Source: Orbus hercynius (GTDB lineage: Bacteria; Pseudomonadota; Gammaproteobacteria; Enterobacterales; Orbaceae). Taken from it: a DNA stretch of 64,000 bases. Position 1 is the stretch's first letter. Every line of letters starts with the position of its first letter. Shown one piece after another: positions 1-7,325 of this stretch. The notes under the pieces are model-generated. The model searched no databases. It had not been told where the DNA came from and saw nothing but the letters and a program-made list of their open reading frames with translations. Made by a program: the position numbers and the translations under genes. The stretch covers positions 539,713 to 603,712 of the forward strand of contig NZ_RBWY01000001.1 in the NCBI RefSeq assembly GCF_003634275.1. Direction: 5' to 3'.

Positions 1-89
1 TTATTTTTCATTTTTTAATCAATCCTATAAAGGTATTTAAATTAGTAGGTTAGGGGAGTTAAACAGAAGTTATCAACAGAAAATGTGGA
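1..89. other. Left edge, no complete gene
   Basis: AT-rich non-coding stretch. A leftward ATG at 9-11, with an AGGA motif about 10 bases upstream on the minus strand, could be the start of the next gene of the leftward early operon. Only three codons are inside the window, so this cannot be tested here. By position the prophage integrase or excisionase is expected further left. Confidence 0.35.
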
Positions 90-251
90 TTAAAAAACCG
101 CACTAGGCGGATTGTTGTCAGTATAATGAGTTGCTAACTTCATCTTAATAAACGGGAATCTATCGACTCCCGGCGGAGGCTCTTTGTCGATTAAATTGTG
201 CTTACATCGATATCCGCATCGACGTTCACTTTTCCAAGTTGAATCACTCAT
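90..251 (-). CDS. Small hypothetical phage protein, 53 aa
   Basis: An ATG at 251 preceded by an AGAGA ribosome-binding motif opens a 53-codon frame that I found by reading the minus strand. The product is basic at the N-terminus with two cysteines close together (about residues 12 and 16) and a proline-rich middle. It follows the leftward early genes in the same direction with a 42-base gap. Its last codons overlap a rho-independent terminator, which fits an operon-end gene, but the frame could also be chance. I do not recognise a family. Confidence 0.4.
   Translation of the reverse strand: MSDSTWKSERRCGYRCKHNLIDKEPPPGVDRFPFIKMKLATHYTDNNPPSAVF
91..110 (-). terminator. Leftward rho-independent terminator
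   Basis: On the minus strand CCGC, a five-base loop and GCGG are followed by six T. It would end the leftward transcript that carries recT and the small genes. Confidence 0.55.
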
Positions 252-293
252 TTCTCTGTGCGATAGAATGTTTTACCGCATTTTGTGCATATT

Positions 294-536
294 TTAGATT
301 CCATCTTCCTGCCTCTTAATCCATTGTTTCATATATTTAATTAAACATTCTTTGCATACAATTTGCTCCGGCTGCCATTGCATAGTAGCTTCAATTTTGA
401 TGTTTATTTCTGTATTGCACTCATAACCTTGTCGATAAAATATTGTTATTTCTTTTTCAGGTTTACCGTGTAGCTGCTTGTCACAAAAATCGCATGTTAC
501 TGTCGTAGTTGTTTCTGTTTTTATTCCCATAATCAC
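294..536 (-). CDS. Small zinc-ribbon-like phage protein
   Basis: Eighty residues with two CxxC pairs (CDFC near residue 15 and CKEC near residue 61), a spacing that fits one structural zinc site. The start is GTG at 536 or, more conventionally, ATG at 530, which removes two residues. It is the fourth gene of a leftward operon after recT, the exonuclease and the RdgC-like fragment. Small CxxC proteins are common in early phage operons and mostly uncharacterised. Function unknown; the zinc binding is inferred only from the cysteines. Confidence 0.6.
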   Translation of the reverse strand: MIMGIKTETTTTVTCDFCDKQLHGKPEKEITIFYRQGYECNTEINIKIEATMQWQPEQIVCKECLIKYMKQWIKRQEDGI

Positions 537-582
537 TTAACACCTTTTAGTTTAAATCCATACGCCATCACGCCAGTTTAGG

Positions 583-783
583 TTAATCATTTTCATCAAC
601 CTTAACCAATTCAGCGGATAACTTCATCACATCACCGTTATCTAGCGGTGAAATAAAACCGTTTTTAATTGCGTCAATTGGAGAGCAGGGGGTATAAGCT
701 ATTTTTCGCAATAGATCATTATTGATTTGAGATAAAAAACTGCCATTATCGAATTCATACACTATTAAATTCTTGCAAAACAT
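583..783 (-). CDS. RdgC-like N-terminal fragment
   Basis: Sixty-six residues that resemble only the first quarter of RdgC, the toroidal recombination-associated DNA-binding protein of about 300 residues. The FKNL-type opening, here FCKNLIVYEF, and the AYTPC block near residue 30 with the following hydrophobic run are the recognisable parts. The frame stops cleanly and the next 45 bases show no RdgC continuation, so this is either a truncated relic or a deliberately short phage version. It lies 12 bases downstream of the exonuclease in the same operon. Full RdgC in phages often sits beside recombination genes, which supports the assignment. The fragment lacks most of the residues that close the RdgC ring. 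Confidence 0.5.
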   Translation of the reverse strand: MFCKNLIVYEFDNGSFLSQINNDLLRKIAYTPCSPIDAIKNGFISPLDNGDVMKLSAELVKVDEND

Positions 784-795
784 AATTATTCCTTT

Positions 796-1440
796 TTAAT
801 TTAATTCTTTGATTAGTTGCTCGTAATACTCTTGAGCCAACTCTGATTTAACTTTGATTTTTTCAATAAGTGATTCATCACGAATAAAGGATATGGTAGT
901 TACTCTTTTTCTTAGTGGTATCGCTTCAACTAAATCAATGAGTTTTGTGCGATCTTCATATGGTGATAGCATTTCTTCTGATGCAGGGAACAGCCAAAAA
1001 TCAATATCCGCTTTTTCAACATCATACAGCCACATGTAGCCTTGCACTTGAATGTCATATCCGGCTTTTTTTGCTTTAATTTCCGCCTCGTCTTTGAAAA
1101 ATGGATGAGTTCCGATATCCCACGAGTTTTTTATATCAATGATTAAGCTAATTTTCTTATCTAGTATGTCGCACTCGCCAGTAATCCAATCGTTATTGAT
1201 TCGGCCATCATGTTTTTGATACTTTCGAGCTCTAATTAATCCACTTGATTGAATTGCGATATCTTCGAGAAAGTTACCTTTTTCGGTATATTTGTTACCG
1301 TCAAAGTTTTCATAACTAAAGAGGTCTAGTTTTGCGACCTCTCTAACGTATGACTTAGCTGTATCTGATAACTTATTAGTTCCGTCTTTTTCTCTCGGGC
1401 CGCTCATTATTTTATGCAAACTTGAGCATCTAACTAACAT
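796..1440 (-). CDS. YqaJ-like phage exonuclease
   Basis: A 214-residue nuclease of the PD-(D/E)XK superfamily, which would resect double-stranded ends to make 3' tails for the neighbouring RecT annealase. Visible motifs are Asp91 in TGECDIL, D102-I-K104 in the core strand, and Gln131/Gln133 with Tyr135 in IQVQGY, the usual order for YqaJ/lambda-exonuclease-type enzymes. The start codon lies two bases downstream of the recT stop, so the two are probably translated together. Length matches phage YqaJ proteins of 200-230 residues. Assigned from motifs and partnership, not from a search. Confidence 0.75.
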   Translation of the reverse strand: MLVRCSSLHKIMSGPREKDGTNKLSDTAKSYVREVAKLDLFSYENFDGNKYTEKGNFLEDIAIQSSGLIRARKYQKHDGRINNDWITGECDILDKKISLIIDIKNSWDIGTHPFFKDEAEIKAKKAGYDIQVQGYMWLYDVEKADIDFWLFPASEEMLSPYEDRTKLIDLVEAIPLRKRVTTISFIRDESLIEKIKVKSELAQEYYEQLIKELN

Positions 1441-1442
1441 AA

Positions 1443-2351
1443 TTAACCACCTAATTGTTTAATTTGTTCTTCAGTGAATGAATAACTATTTAGTGCATCA
1501 GACAGCTCTAATTCACCAGTTAATACGTTTTCTTGTATTTGCTTAAATAGTTCATCATCAACCTGAATTAAGGTGATTGCTTGAGGCTCCGAGTCATTAT
1601 CAATATAATCATAACTATCATTAGTAATATCTTTGATTACTGACTGGTCAGACATAACAGCTTTTTGCATTTCAATTGATAAAGGAGCTTGTTTAGAAAG
1701 TAGTAGTTTAGTTACTGTTTTAAGTGCCATTGCTTCGAAGTTATCTTTCCAGTTACCAAACCCCTTTTTAAATGTCTGGCTGTATTTACCTGCATGTTTA
1801 ATAACATCAGCTTCACTCATATATAACTCAGCTGAAAACCCATTTATAAGCTTAAAATATGCATAATAACCAATGGGTTTTTCATCATCGCTATATTCAC
1901 CATCCCAATCAAAAACAAAACCGTTAATCAAGTCCTTTTTGGCTAATTGTTTTTCATAAACAGGGATTGATACTAATCTTTCAAACTGGCCAGAACGCTG
2001 TGCCAGTTGAATAAATCCTTTATATCCAATTTGAAATTGAGCTTCAGTTACCCATTTTTCGATTTTCTTTCCATTAACTTCTTCTTTTTTCTTATTGTTA
2101 TACGGAACAATATAAGCAAACCCTAAACTATTATTAATAGGAAGATTCAGTGTTGCGGCCATGCATGCAGCATTAAAAATGCTCATCGGATCAGCCTTTG
2201 CTAGCATTTCATTTGAGTTAACTATTTGCAAAACTGATGTTGTAAAGCTAGCGGCGTTTTTATGTAGCAACTCTGTTAACTTTGCCTTAACTGCTGGCTT
2301 ATCAAAAAATGATTTAATGTTTGTTGATACCGCTGTACTTTGTGTTGTCAT
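1443..2351 (-). CDS. recT: RecT single-strand annealing protein
   Basis: A 302-residue RecT family recombinase that anneals complementary single strands during phage recombination. The N-terminal half contains the typical FNAACMAATLNL-type helix and the GFAYIVPY strand, followed by the QIGYKG block that marks the family. The C-terminus is acidic. It is paired with the YqaJ-like exonuclease directly downstream, forming a RecET/lambda Red-type two-component system. Expression would come from the leftward promoter near 3053 through a leader that contains a terminator. Confidence 0.9.
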   Translation of the reverse strand: MTTQSTAVSTNIKSFFDKPAVKAKLTELLHKNAASFTTSVLQIVNSNEMLAKADPMSIFNAACMAATLNLPINNSLGFAYIVPYNNKKKEEVNGKKIEKWVTEAQFQIGYKGFIQLAQRSGQFERLVSIPVYEKQLAKKDLINGFVFDWDGEYSDDEKPIGYYAYFKLINGFSAELYMSEADVIKHAGKYSQTFKKGFGNWKDNFEAMALKTVTKLLLSKQAPLSIEMQKAVMSDQSVIKDITNDSYDYIDNDSEPQAITLIQVDDELFKQIQENVLTGELELSDALNSYSFTEEQIKQLGG

Positions 2352-2361
2352 TATCTATCTC

Positions 2362-2607
2362 CTAAATCGATTTATCATATGAATCACCAAGCTCTGCAAG
2401 AGACATTTTTCTAAAGCCTCTTGCTTTTAAACTGTCATTCACTACTAAATCAGCTATGTCATCTATCATTGATATAACGTCGTCATCGGCGACATAACCA
2501 AGTGCGGATAACTCTTTTAATAAAGCAAGCTGGATGCGTTCAATCTCAAGCTGTTTTTCTTGCGCTTTTTCTTCTTTATCCATGTATTGACTGTATGACA
2601 TAACCAT
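2362..2607 (-). CDS. Hypothetical early phage protein, 81 aa
   Basis: An acidic 81-residue product with an N-terminal predicted coiled-coil (residues 8-40, rich in Lys, Glu and Gln) and a short helical C-terminus. It ends 10 bases before recT and is in the same leftward operon. I do not recognise a family. Its position upstream of recT resembles that of small accessory proteins in lambda's Red region, but no function can be assigned. Confidence 0.6.
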   Translation of the reverse strand: MVMSYSQYMDKEEKAQEKQLEIERIQLALLKELSALGYVADDDVISMIDDIADLVVNDSLKARGFRKMSLAELGDSYDKSI

Positions 2608-2616
2608 AAATCACCT

Positions 2617-2748
2617 CTAATTCGTTGCTACGACCATCATTTGATAAATAGTGAAACAGAGCAGGCCATATACTGATACCACTCCGCAGGCATTAAAAAA
2701 GACGCTAATTGCGCCTTTCTTGTGTTTAGCTTGGTTTTTATTAGTCAT
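2617..2748 (-). CDS. Small single-pass membrane protein
   Basis: A 43-residue frame. The start at 2748 has an AGGTGA ribosome-binding site six bases upstream; an in-frame ATG at 2754 is too close to that site. A basic N-terminus of about ten residues is followed by one hydrophobic segment (about residues 13-36), so it should be an inner-membrane peptide. It is the first gene after the leader terminator of the leftward operon. No family recognised. Confidence 0.5.
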   Translation of the reverse strand: MTNKNQAKHKKGAISVFFNACGVVSVYGLLCFTIYQMMVVATN

Positions 2749-2762
2749 ATTCATTCACCTGT

Positions 2763-2784
2763 AAAAATGCCCTCCGAAGAGGGC
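2763..2784 (-). terminator. Leader terminator with UUCG loop
   Basis: On the minus strand the stem GCCCTC/GAGGGC closes a TTCG tetraloop and is followed by ATTTTT. It stands between the leftward promoter and the first leftward gene, so early expression would need read-through or antitermination, as at lambda tL1. Confidence 0.65.
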
Positions 2785-3052
2785 TAGGGTTACCACGTCC
2801 AAACTCGCTGACTCTCATTGAAAGCCAGCTGATTTGATTGCTCAATTATCTCTAGAGCTGAGTTTTTGCGCGTTAATTTCGTTTTATAGCAGTGAGCCTT
2901 TTTAAGTAAGTACAGTCTTAAATCGTTCTAAGAAGTGTGCTGTAGTTCGTGCTATTTCATTTTGCTAGGGTTGCTAGTTAAACTAATTAACTTCGACTTT
3001 TCATTTTGTTAAAGAGCAGTCAACTTGTTTGTTGTTCCGAGTTGATGTAGCT
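2785..3052 (-). other. Untranslated leader of leftward operon
   Basis: About 270 bases between the leftward promoter and the leader terminator with no convincing frame. Apart from the boxA and hairpin near its 5' end I see nothing in it. Confidence 0.5.
2976..3018 (-). promoter_or_regulatory. nut-like site: boxA and hairpin
   Basis: On the minus strand TGCTCTTTAACA (3007-3018) matches the enterobacterial rRNA boxA exactly. Fourteen bases downstream is a small hairpin, AGTTAA/TTAACT with a five-base loop (2976-2992), in the place of boxB. It lies about 35 bases after the -10 of the leftward promoter and before the leader terminator at 2763-2784. This is the layout of a nut site; I recognise no N gene. 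Confidence 0.5.
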
Positions 3053-3081
3053 ATAATAACTAAAGTTATCGATTCGGTCAA
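3053..3081 (-). promoter_or_regulatory. Leftward early promoter pL
   Basis: On the minus strand TTGACC (3076-3081), a 17-base spacer and TATTAT (3053-3058). One operator dyad overlaps the -10 and a second overlaps the start of the -35, so bound repressor would exclude RNA polymerase. Confidence 0.75.
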
Positions 3082-3094
3082 TAACTAAAGTTAT
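3056..3094. promoter_or_regulatory. Left operators (two dyads)
   Basis: ATAACTAAAGTTAT occurs at 3056-3069 and again at 3081-3094, 25 bases apart. The same dyad occurs at the rightward control region (4242-4311), so both sets are probably bound by the repressor encoded between them. Confidence 0.75.
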
Positions 3095-3348
3095 CAAAAT
3101 AAATAAAAAAGCTATTGAATGATTAAATTTTAACCAATTTAATTTTAAGAAGTGAATTTCCCAGGATTGATCAATAAGATATTTGTTATAATTTATCTAT
3201 ATGATTTTATTATAAATACATTTAACCTGTAATTTTTGTTATTTGTAATGCTTTGATTTAAAAAAGCTATTTAAACTGATCAAGATGTGAATTTTAGGCG
3301 TGAAAAAAACCGCCGAAGCGGTTAACCGTGCTTCCTAAGGAGAATTGA
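3095..3348. other. AT-rich intergenic region
   Basis: About 250 bases between the repressor stop and the left operators. An imperfect hairpin (AACCGCC..GCGGTT, about 3308-3323) just past the repressor gene is a weak terminator candidate. Nothing else is apparent. Confidence 0.4.
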
Positions 3349-4212
3349 TTATCTTTTATGTCTATATCTTCTATGTTCTATCATAGTACCAACAATTCTA
3401 ATCTGTTGTTTTAATGATGTCATAATAGGGAAATCGTTATTTAAAGGAACTAGCTCAAATTGCATTCTTTCGTATTCATCATAACCAATTTCACGATATT
3501 TTTTGAAAGTAGCCTCTTCTTCTCCATTCACCGCGGCAACAAAATCACCGGGCATAGGTTTGACTGTTGGATCAATTATTATCATATCTCCTTCAACAAA
3601 ATCGGGCTCCATTGATCGCCCTTTAATTTTCAAAGCAAACGAGCTTTCAGATAAATCAAGATCTGTTTGGAGATATTCAAATCCTGTTGAGTCTTCCATG
3701 CAACATGATTCGGTCCAAACCCCAGCTTGAACAAAACTAATTACTGGCACCCGGCGATTGTTGTTTAATGTTATATTCTCAACGTTAGAATCATTCTTAC
3801 CACTTAAAAGCCAAGCCATGTCACATTCTAAAGCTACCGATATTTCATATAAATATTTAGATGGATTTGCAGCACCGTTTTCGATTTGCTCATAAAGCTC
3901 TTTAGTGCTACCTATTTTTTGAGATAGCTGCTCTTGAGTTAGCTCTAATTTTTCTCGCCTTAACTTAATTCTCTGCGCTAGATTTAATTTATTTCTGTCT
4001 TGGCTTTTTGTATCAGATTTACCGGTTGAAAGCCAGTTAATATCAACATTTAAGGCCTTTGAAAGCTCGGCTATTTTTCTGAAACTCTTTGTTTCTCCTG
4101 AAACTAATTTCTTTATAGCTGGCTGGCTAACTTTTACTAAATCGGCCAACTGGTGCTGAGATAGCCCAGATTTTTTAAAGGCTTCGTTAAAACGTTCAGT
4201 AAATGTACTCAT
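3349..4212 (-). CDS. CI-type repressor with two HTH domains
   Basis: A 287-residue prophage repressor. Residues about 7-60 form one HTH_3 (Xre) domain and residues 80-136 a second; each is followed by the same kind of tail, INWLSTGK and MAWLLSGK, so the N-terminal half looks like a duplication or fusion. Residues about 155-280 are a LexA/S24 peptidase domain with catalytic Ser200 in GRSMEPDF, Lys237 in ATFKKY and a probable cleavage bond Ala163-Gly164. RecA-stimulated self-cleavage, hence SOS induction, is expected from the family. It is transcribed leftward from its own promoter (4237-4264) among three operators, which implies autoregulation. One HTH is normal for this family, so the tandem is unusual. 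Confidence 0.85.
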   Translation of the reverse strand: MSTFTERFNEAFKKSGLSQHQLADLVKVSQPAIKKLVSGETKSFRKIAELSKALNVDINWLSTGKSDTKSQDRNKLNLAQRIKLRREKLELTQEQLSQKIGSTKELYEQIENGAANPSKYLYEISVALECDMAWLLSGKNDSNVENITLNNNRRVPVISFVQAGVWTESCCMEDSTGFEYLQTDLDLSESSFALKIKGRSMEPDFVEGDMIIIDPTVKPMPGDFVAAVNGEEEATFKKYREIGYDEYERMQFELVPLNNDFPIMTSLKQQIRIVGTMIEHRRYRHKR

Positions 4213-4236
4213 GTTTCCCCCATAAATATTTTATTG

Positions 4237-4264
4237 ATTATATAACTTTAGTTATAAATGTAAA
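4237..4264 (-). promoter_or_regulatory. Repressor promoter pRM
   Basis: On the minus strand TTTACA (4259-4264), a 16-base spacer and TATAAT (4237-4242). The operator at 4242-4255 fills the spacer, so high repressor levels should shut the gene off. Confidence 0.6.
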
Positions 4265-4311
4265 AAAACATAAGTTATCATTTTCTTGACTATGCCAATA
4301 ACTTTAGTTAT
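4242..4311. promoter_or_regulatory. Right operators (three sites)
   Basis: ATAACTTTAGTTAT at 4242-4255 and 4298-4311 are exact reverse complements of the left operators. Between them 4265-4278 matches 11 of 14 positions and has an intact AGTTAT half. Three sites between divergent promoters reproduce the lambda OR1-OR3 plan. Confidence 0.7.
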
Positions 4312-4314
4312 CAT
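4286..4314 (+). promoter_or_regulatory. Rightward early promoter pR
   Basis: TTGACT (4286-4291), 17 bases, TATCAT (4309-4314). The operator at 4298-4311 covers the spacer and half of the -10. It drives the Cro-like gene and the replication operon. Confidence 0.75.
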
Positions 4315-4347
4315 TTAGAGGTGTTTTAATAACTAAGTGATTTATAT

Positions 4348-4581
4348 ATGAGCATTTTACAAGAGGCGATTAAAAGAACCGGGAGCCAAAGAGCTTTTGC
4401 AAAAATATGCGGAGTCAGCCAACCAGCAGTTAGTAATTGGCTTAAAGGTAAATCAAAAATTGGTGAAGATAAAGCGATGCTGGTGGAAATAGCTTTGGAT
4501 GGAGAAATAACCTGCGAAGAACTTCGCCCAGATGTCAACTGGTCAGTTTTGCGCAATAAAAAAGCCACTAAACGCAATTAG
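4348..4581 (+). CDS. YdaS/Cro-like regulator
   Basis: Seventy-seven residues with a helix-turn-helix of the YdaS (Cro superfamily) type: GSQRAFAKICGVSQPAVSNW at residues 12-31 is the HTH, and the C-terminal EELRPDVNW motif is typical of YdaS antitoxin-like proteins. It is the first gene from pR, divergent from the repressor, and so occupies the cro position. It would compete for the right operators and commit the phage to lytic growth. No YdaT-like toxin partner follows, so I read it as a Cro analogue. Confidence 0.75.
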   Translation: MSILQEAIKRTGSQRAFAKICGVSQPAVSNWLKGKSKIGEDKAMLVEIALDGEITCEELRPDVNWSVLRNKKATKRN

Positions 4582-4585
4582 TGGC
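4564..4585 (+). other. Hairpin at end of cro-like gene
   Basis: Perfect eight-pair stem GCCACTAA/TTAGTGGC with a six-base loop, overlapping the stop codon of the Cro-like gene. No T-run follows, so it is more likely an RNA stabiliser or antitermination element than a terminator. Confidence 0.45.
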
Positions 4586-4618
4586 GGTATGTATTAACTA
4601 CTTAAGGAAATAATACAC

Positions 4619-4768
4619 ATGAAAAAGAATAAAACAAATTACACAGCATGTCAACGGGCAGATAAACCCGACGAGTTGGCCATGATCGCATTAAAAAACA
4701 AACCATTTGCAAAGCGATTTGTTGAAGAGTTTAAAAAAGCAAAAGGGGGCGATCATGTCCGTAGCTGA
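4619..4768 (+). CDS. Small early protein, 49 aa
   Basis: A basic 49-codon frame with an AAGGA ribosome-binding site nine bases before ATG 4619. It overlaps the start of the replication gene by 14 bases, which suggests translational coupling. Its position between cro and O matches that of cII in lambda, but it has no visible HTH and I cannot assign a role. Confidence 0.5.
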   Translation: MKKNKTNYTACQRADKPDELAMIALKNKPFAKRFVEEFKKAKGGDHVRS

Positions 4769-5798
4769 AGTAATAAAATTTCAACCCAAAGAGGTTCGGA
4801 TGGCTGATTTAGATGATGGCTATACTCGTATTGCTAATGAGTTATTAGAAAAAATAATATCATCACAATTAACCTCAAGACAGCTGAATGTCTTACTTGC
4901 AATCGCCCGGAAAACTTATGGATATAACAAAAAAACTGACTGGATCGGGAATAAGCAATTATCCGCATTAACTGGGTATGCAGAAACAAGATGCTCAACA
5001 ATAAAGAATGAGTTAATCAACATGCGTATTGTAATTTCAAACGGTAGAGCTTGCGGGATTAACAAGAATTTAACCGAGTGGAATATTAACGTTACCCATT
5101 TAGGTAAAACATTTACCAAAACGAGTAAGAAAACCTTTACTAAAACGGTAAATAGCTCTTTACCAAAAGAGGTAAACACAAAAGACAATATTACAAAAGA
5201 AAAAAGAAATACCCCTATATCCCCTAAAGGGGGAAAAGTTAGCGATGAAATTCTTGAATTAGAAAATCAAGCTAAATCGCTGATTGAATATTACAACACT
5301 ACGAGAACCGCTCATTGTAAAAATCACGATCCTTTCTTGAAAGCATTAAAAAAATACAGTTTTGATGATGTAAGAATGGTAATTGATTGGTTTGCCGAAA
5401 CTGGGAAACAAAATGCAAAGCCAGAGAATATCTGCCGAATGACTAGATTTGACGGTTATTTGTCTGACGCTATTAAATTTAAACAGTCACAAAAAACATA
5501 CACTCAAATACTTGATAAATTCAATTTAATTTGTGGTGAGAAGCTAGGCCGCGTAGATGACTTAACTGTAGACCGGATACATAAAATAGATAAGTTAATC
5601 ATTGAACTAACAAAAAAAACAGACAGACCGCTTGATGCTATTGAAGCTTACTTTGAAACGCTAATAGAAATATCTACCGATCTGGATATTAAAAACCCAG
5701 CGACGAATTGGGAAATGACTTTTGATTACGTGTTGTCGGTTACGTGCTTAGTGAAAACTAGAGAAAAATACAACAGAATCAATGGTGGCCAACAATGA
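4755..5798 (+). CDS. Phage replication protein O-like
   Basis: An origin-binding initiator. ATG 4755 with a GGGGG motif just upstream is preferred over an in-frame start at 4707, giving 347 residues. The N-terminal winged-helix of the Phage_rep_O family is clear: a GYTRIANELLEKI helix, then LTSRQLNVLLAIARKTYGYN followed by a KKTDWI block (about residues 20-75). A Lys/Thr-rich linker (about 115-150) leads to a helical C-terminal part that would contact the helicase. The next gene encodes DnaB and overlaps by four bases (ATGA). By analogy with lambda O/P, this protein loads DnaB at the phage origin. Confidence 0.8.
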   Translation: MSVAEVIKFQPKEVRMADLDDGYTRIANELLEKIISSQLTSRQLNVLLAIARKTYGYNKKTDWIGNKQLSALTGYAETRCSTIKNELINMRIVISNGRACGINKNLTEWNINVTHLGKTFTKTSKKTFTKTVNSSLPKEVNTKDNITKEKRNTPISPKGGKVSDEILELENQAKSLIEYYNTTRTAHCKNHDPFLKALKKYSFDDVRMVIDWFAETGKQNAKPENICRMTRFDGYLSDAIKFKQSQKTYTQILDKFNLICGEKLGRVDDLTVDRIHKIDKLIIELTKKTDRPLDAIEAYFETLIEISTDLDIKNPATNWEMTFDYVLSVTCLVKTREKYNRINGGQQ

Positions 5799-7138
5799 GT
5801 GTACAGCAATTAGAAGGCTCTGTGATCGGTGGATTGCTGCTCAACGGAGCAAATCAAAATTCATTTGATGTTTTAAATATCGTTAATGAAAGCATGTTCA
5901 CTGTGGGGTTATACCGAAACTTATTCAAAGAAATTAAACAACAAGCTTTATCAAAAAATATTATTGATCCCGTTATTTTGAGTGGGAAGTTAACGGGACA
6001 GGATTCGGCGAACATGTTTGAATCAATGAAAATGTGTCACAGCCCGGCAAATATCATTGGCTACGCTCGCATGATGAAAGAAGACTATCAAGCAAGAAAA
6101 ATAAGCCAGCTGATAAAAAAAGCAAATAACGACATTAATTCATCAGCTAATGCGGATATTACAAAAGATATCGTCAAAGACTTAATAAAAGAATTTGAGA
6201 TGATCAACACGAGTTCAGAAGAGTTAGAGCCAATTCACATTAACGATGTTCTCGGCTCAATGTTTGAAACTCTTGAAAACCGAATGAACGGTATAGAAAA
6301 AGTGATTAATTTCTCCATTCCAGATCTTGATAAAAAAATCGGCGGGCTAGAGCCTAGCGACTACATAATTTTAGCTGCTAGACCTTCGATGGGTAAAACT
6401 GAATTAGCGCTTGAAGCGATAAAACAAATGGCAATGAAAGGGCATGGTGTTTTAGTTTTCTCACTTGAAATGTCAGCTAGTCAACTGGCACAAAGACAAG
6501 TTGCATCAACAGGGAATATCGCTTCCGGTAAATTTAGAAATCCCGCTGACCTTGAAGAATCCGACTGGGGGAAAATTAGCGCTGGAATCGGACAGATGAT
6601 GAACTTACCGATCTGGATGGTAGATATCAGCGACCTAACTATTGAAAAAATTAGAAATGTAGCGCGAAGGCATAAGCAAAAACATCCTGAATTAGCAGCA
6701 ATATTTATCGATTATTTAGGATTAATCAAACTGCCAAAAGCTGAGCGAAATGATATCGCCGTGGGGATTGTATCAAGTGAAATTAAATCTATGGCGAAAG
6801 AGCTTAAAACACCTGTGATTGCACTTAGTCAGTTGTCAAGAAAGGTAGAGGAACGCCCAAACAAAAGGCCAATGAATAGTGACTTGAGGAACTCCGGTGA
6901 CATTGAGCAAGACGCGGACTTAACAATTTTTATCTATCGCGACGAGTACTACAACAAAGAGAATTCAACGCAAAAAGGGATCGCCGAATTAATTATCGGT
7001 AAAGCTCGAAATGGCGAAACTGGGACTGTGTACATGGAATTTAGAAACGGGCATTTTTATAACACGGATCAGGCTAGAGCAAGCGAAATAGCAAACAGTA
7101 AATCGGTAAATCAGAATGCAAAAAAAGCAGTATTTTAA
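5795..7138 (+). CDS. Replicative helicase DnaB-type
   Basis: A 447-residue phage DnaB helicase. The N-terminal DnaB domain (about residues 1-105) opens with QQLEGSVIGGLL; the RecA-like domain follows a linker and carries Walker A ARPSMGKT near residue 195, Walker B in AAIFIDYLGL near residue 310, and the QLSRKVEER and DLRNSGDIEQDAD motifs. It unwinds DNA at the phage fork and recruits host primase. The gene overlaps O by four bases. It is slightly shorter than the bacterial protein (about 470 residues), as is usual in phages. Confidence 0.9.
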   Translation: MSVQQLEGSVIGGLLLNGANQNSFDVLNIVNESMFTVGLYRNLFKEIKQQALSKNIIDPVILSGKLTGQDSANMFESMKMCHSPANIIGYARMMKEDYQARKISQLIKKANNDINSSANADITKDIVKDLIKEFEMINTSSEELEPIHINDVLGSMFETLENRMNGIEKVINFSIPDLDKKIGGLEPSDYIILAARPSMGKTELALEAIKQMAMKGHGVLVFSLEMSASQLAQRQVASTGNIASGKFRNPADLEESDWGKISAGIGQMMNLPIWMVDISDLTIEKIRNVARRHKQKHPELAAIFIDYLGLIKLPKAERNDIAVGIVSSEIKSMAKELKTPVIALSQLSRKVEERPNKRPMNSDLRNSGDIEQDADLTIFIYRDEYYNKENSTQKGIAELIIGKARNGETGTVYMEFRNGHFYNTDQARASEIANSKSVNQNAKKAVF

Positions 7139-7325
7139 CCACTGCCAACTAGCTCACTCTGATCCAGAGCTAGAACAAAAATATCTATATGCACATAGCA
7201 TCAGATACAGATTAAAAAACGGTTTAGCTACACAGTTCGAGATTAAGGCAGAGCTAAACAAGCGTAGCGATAAAGAAGAAATTAGGCAGATATTAGAGGA
7301 GTTGATGGGTGAAAGAACTAGATAA
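7116..7325 (+). CDS. Small hypothetical phage protein, 69 aa
   Basis: Overlaps the 3' end of the helicase gene by 23 bases in another frame. The product is charged, predicted helical throughout and rich in Glu, Lys and Leu. A GAGGAG motif inside its 3' end serves the next gene. No family recognised. The tight overlaps on both sides support it as a real coupled gene. Confidence 0.5.
   Translation: MQKKQYFNHCQLAHSDPELEQKYLYAHSIRYRLKNGLATQFEIKAELNKRSDKEEIRQILEELMGERTR

Noticed and set aside
68-80. DnaA box near the left edge
   Set aside because: GTTATCAACAG lacks the conserved CACA of a DnaA box and stands alone.
3007-3018. boxA as a sign of a nearby rRNA operon
   Set aside because: No 16S or 23S sequence is present; the motif is in a phage leader directly after pL.
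4348-4768. YdaS/YdaT-type toxin-antitoxin pair
   Set aside because: The 49-aa protein after the YdaS-like gene does not resemble YdaT, and the operators place the YdaS-like protein as Cro.
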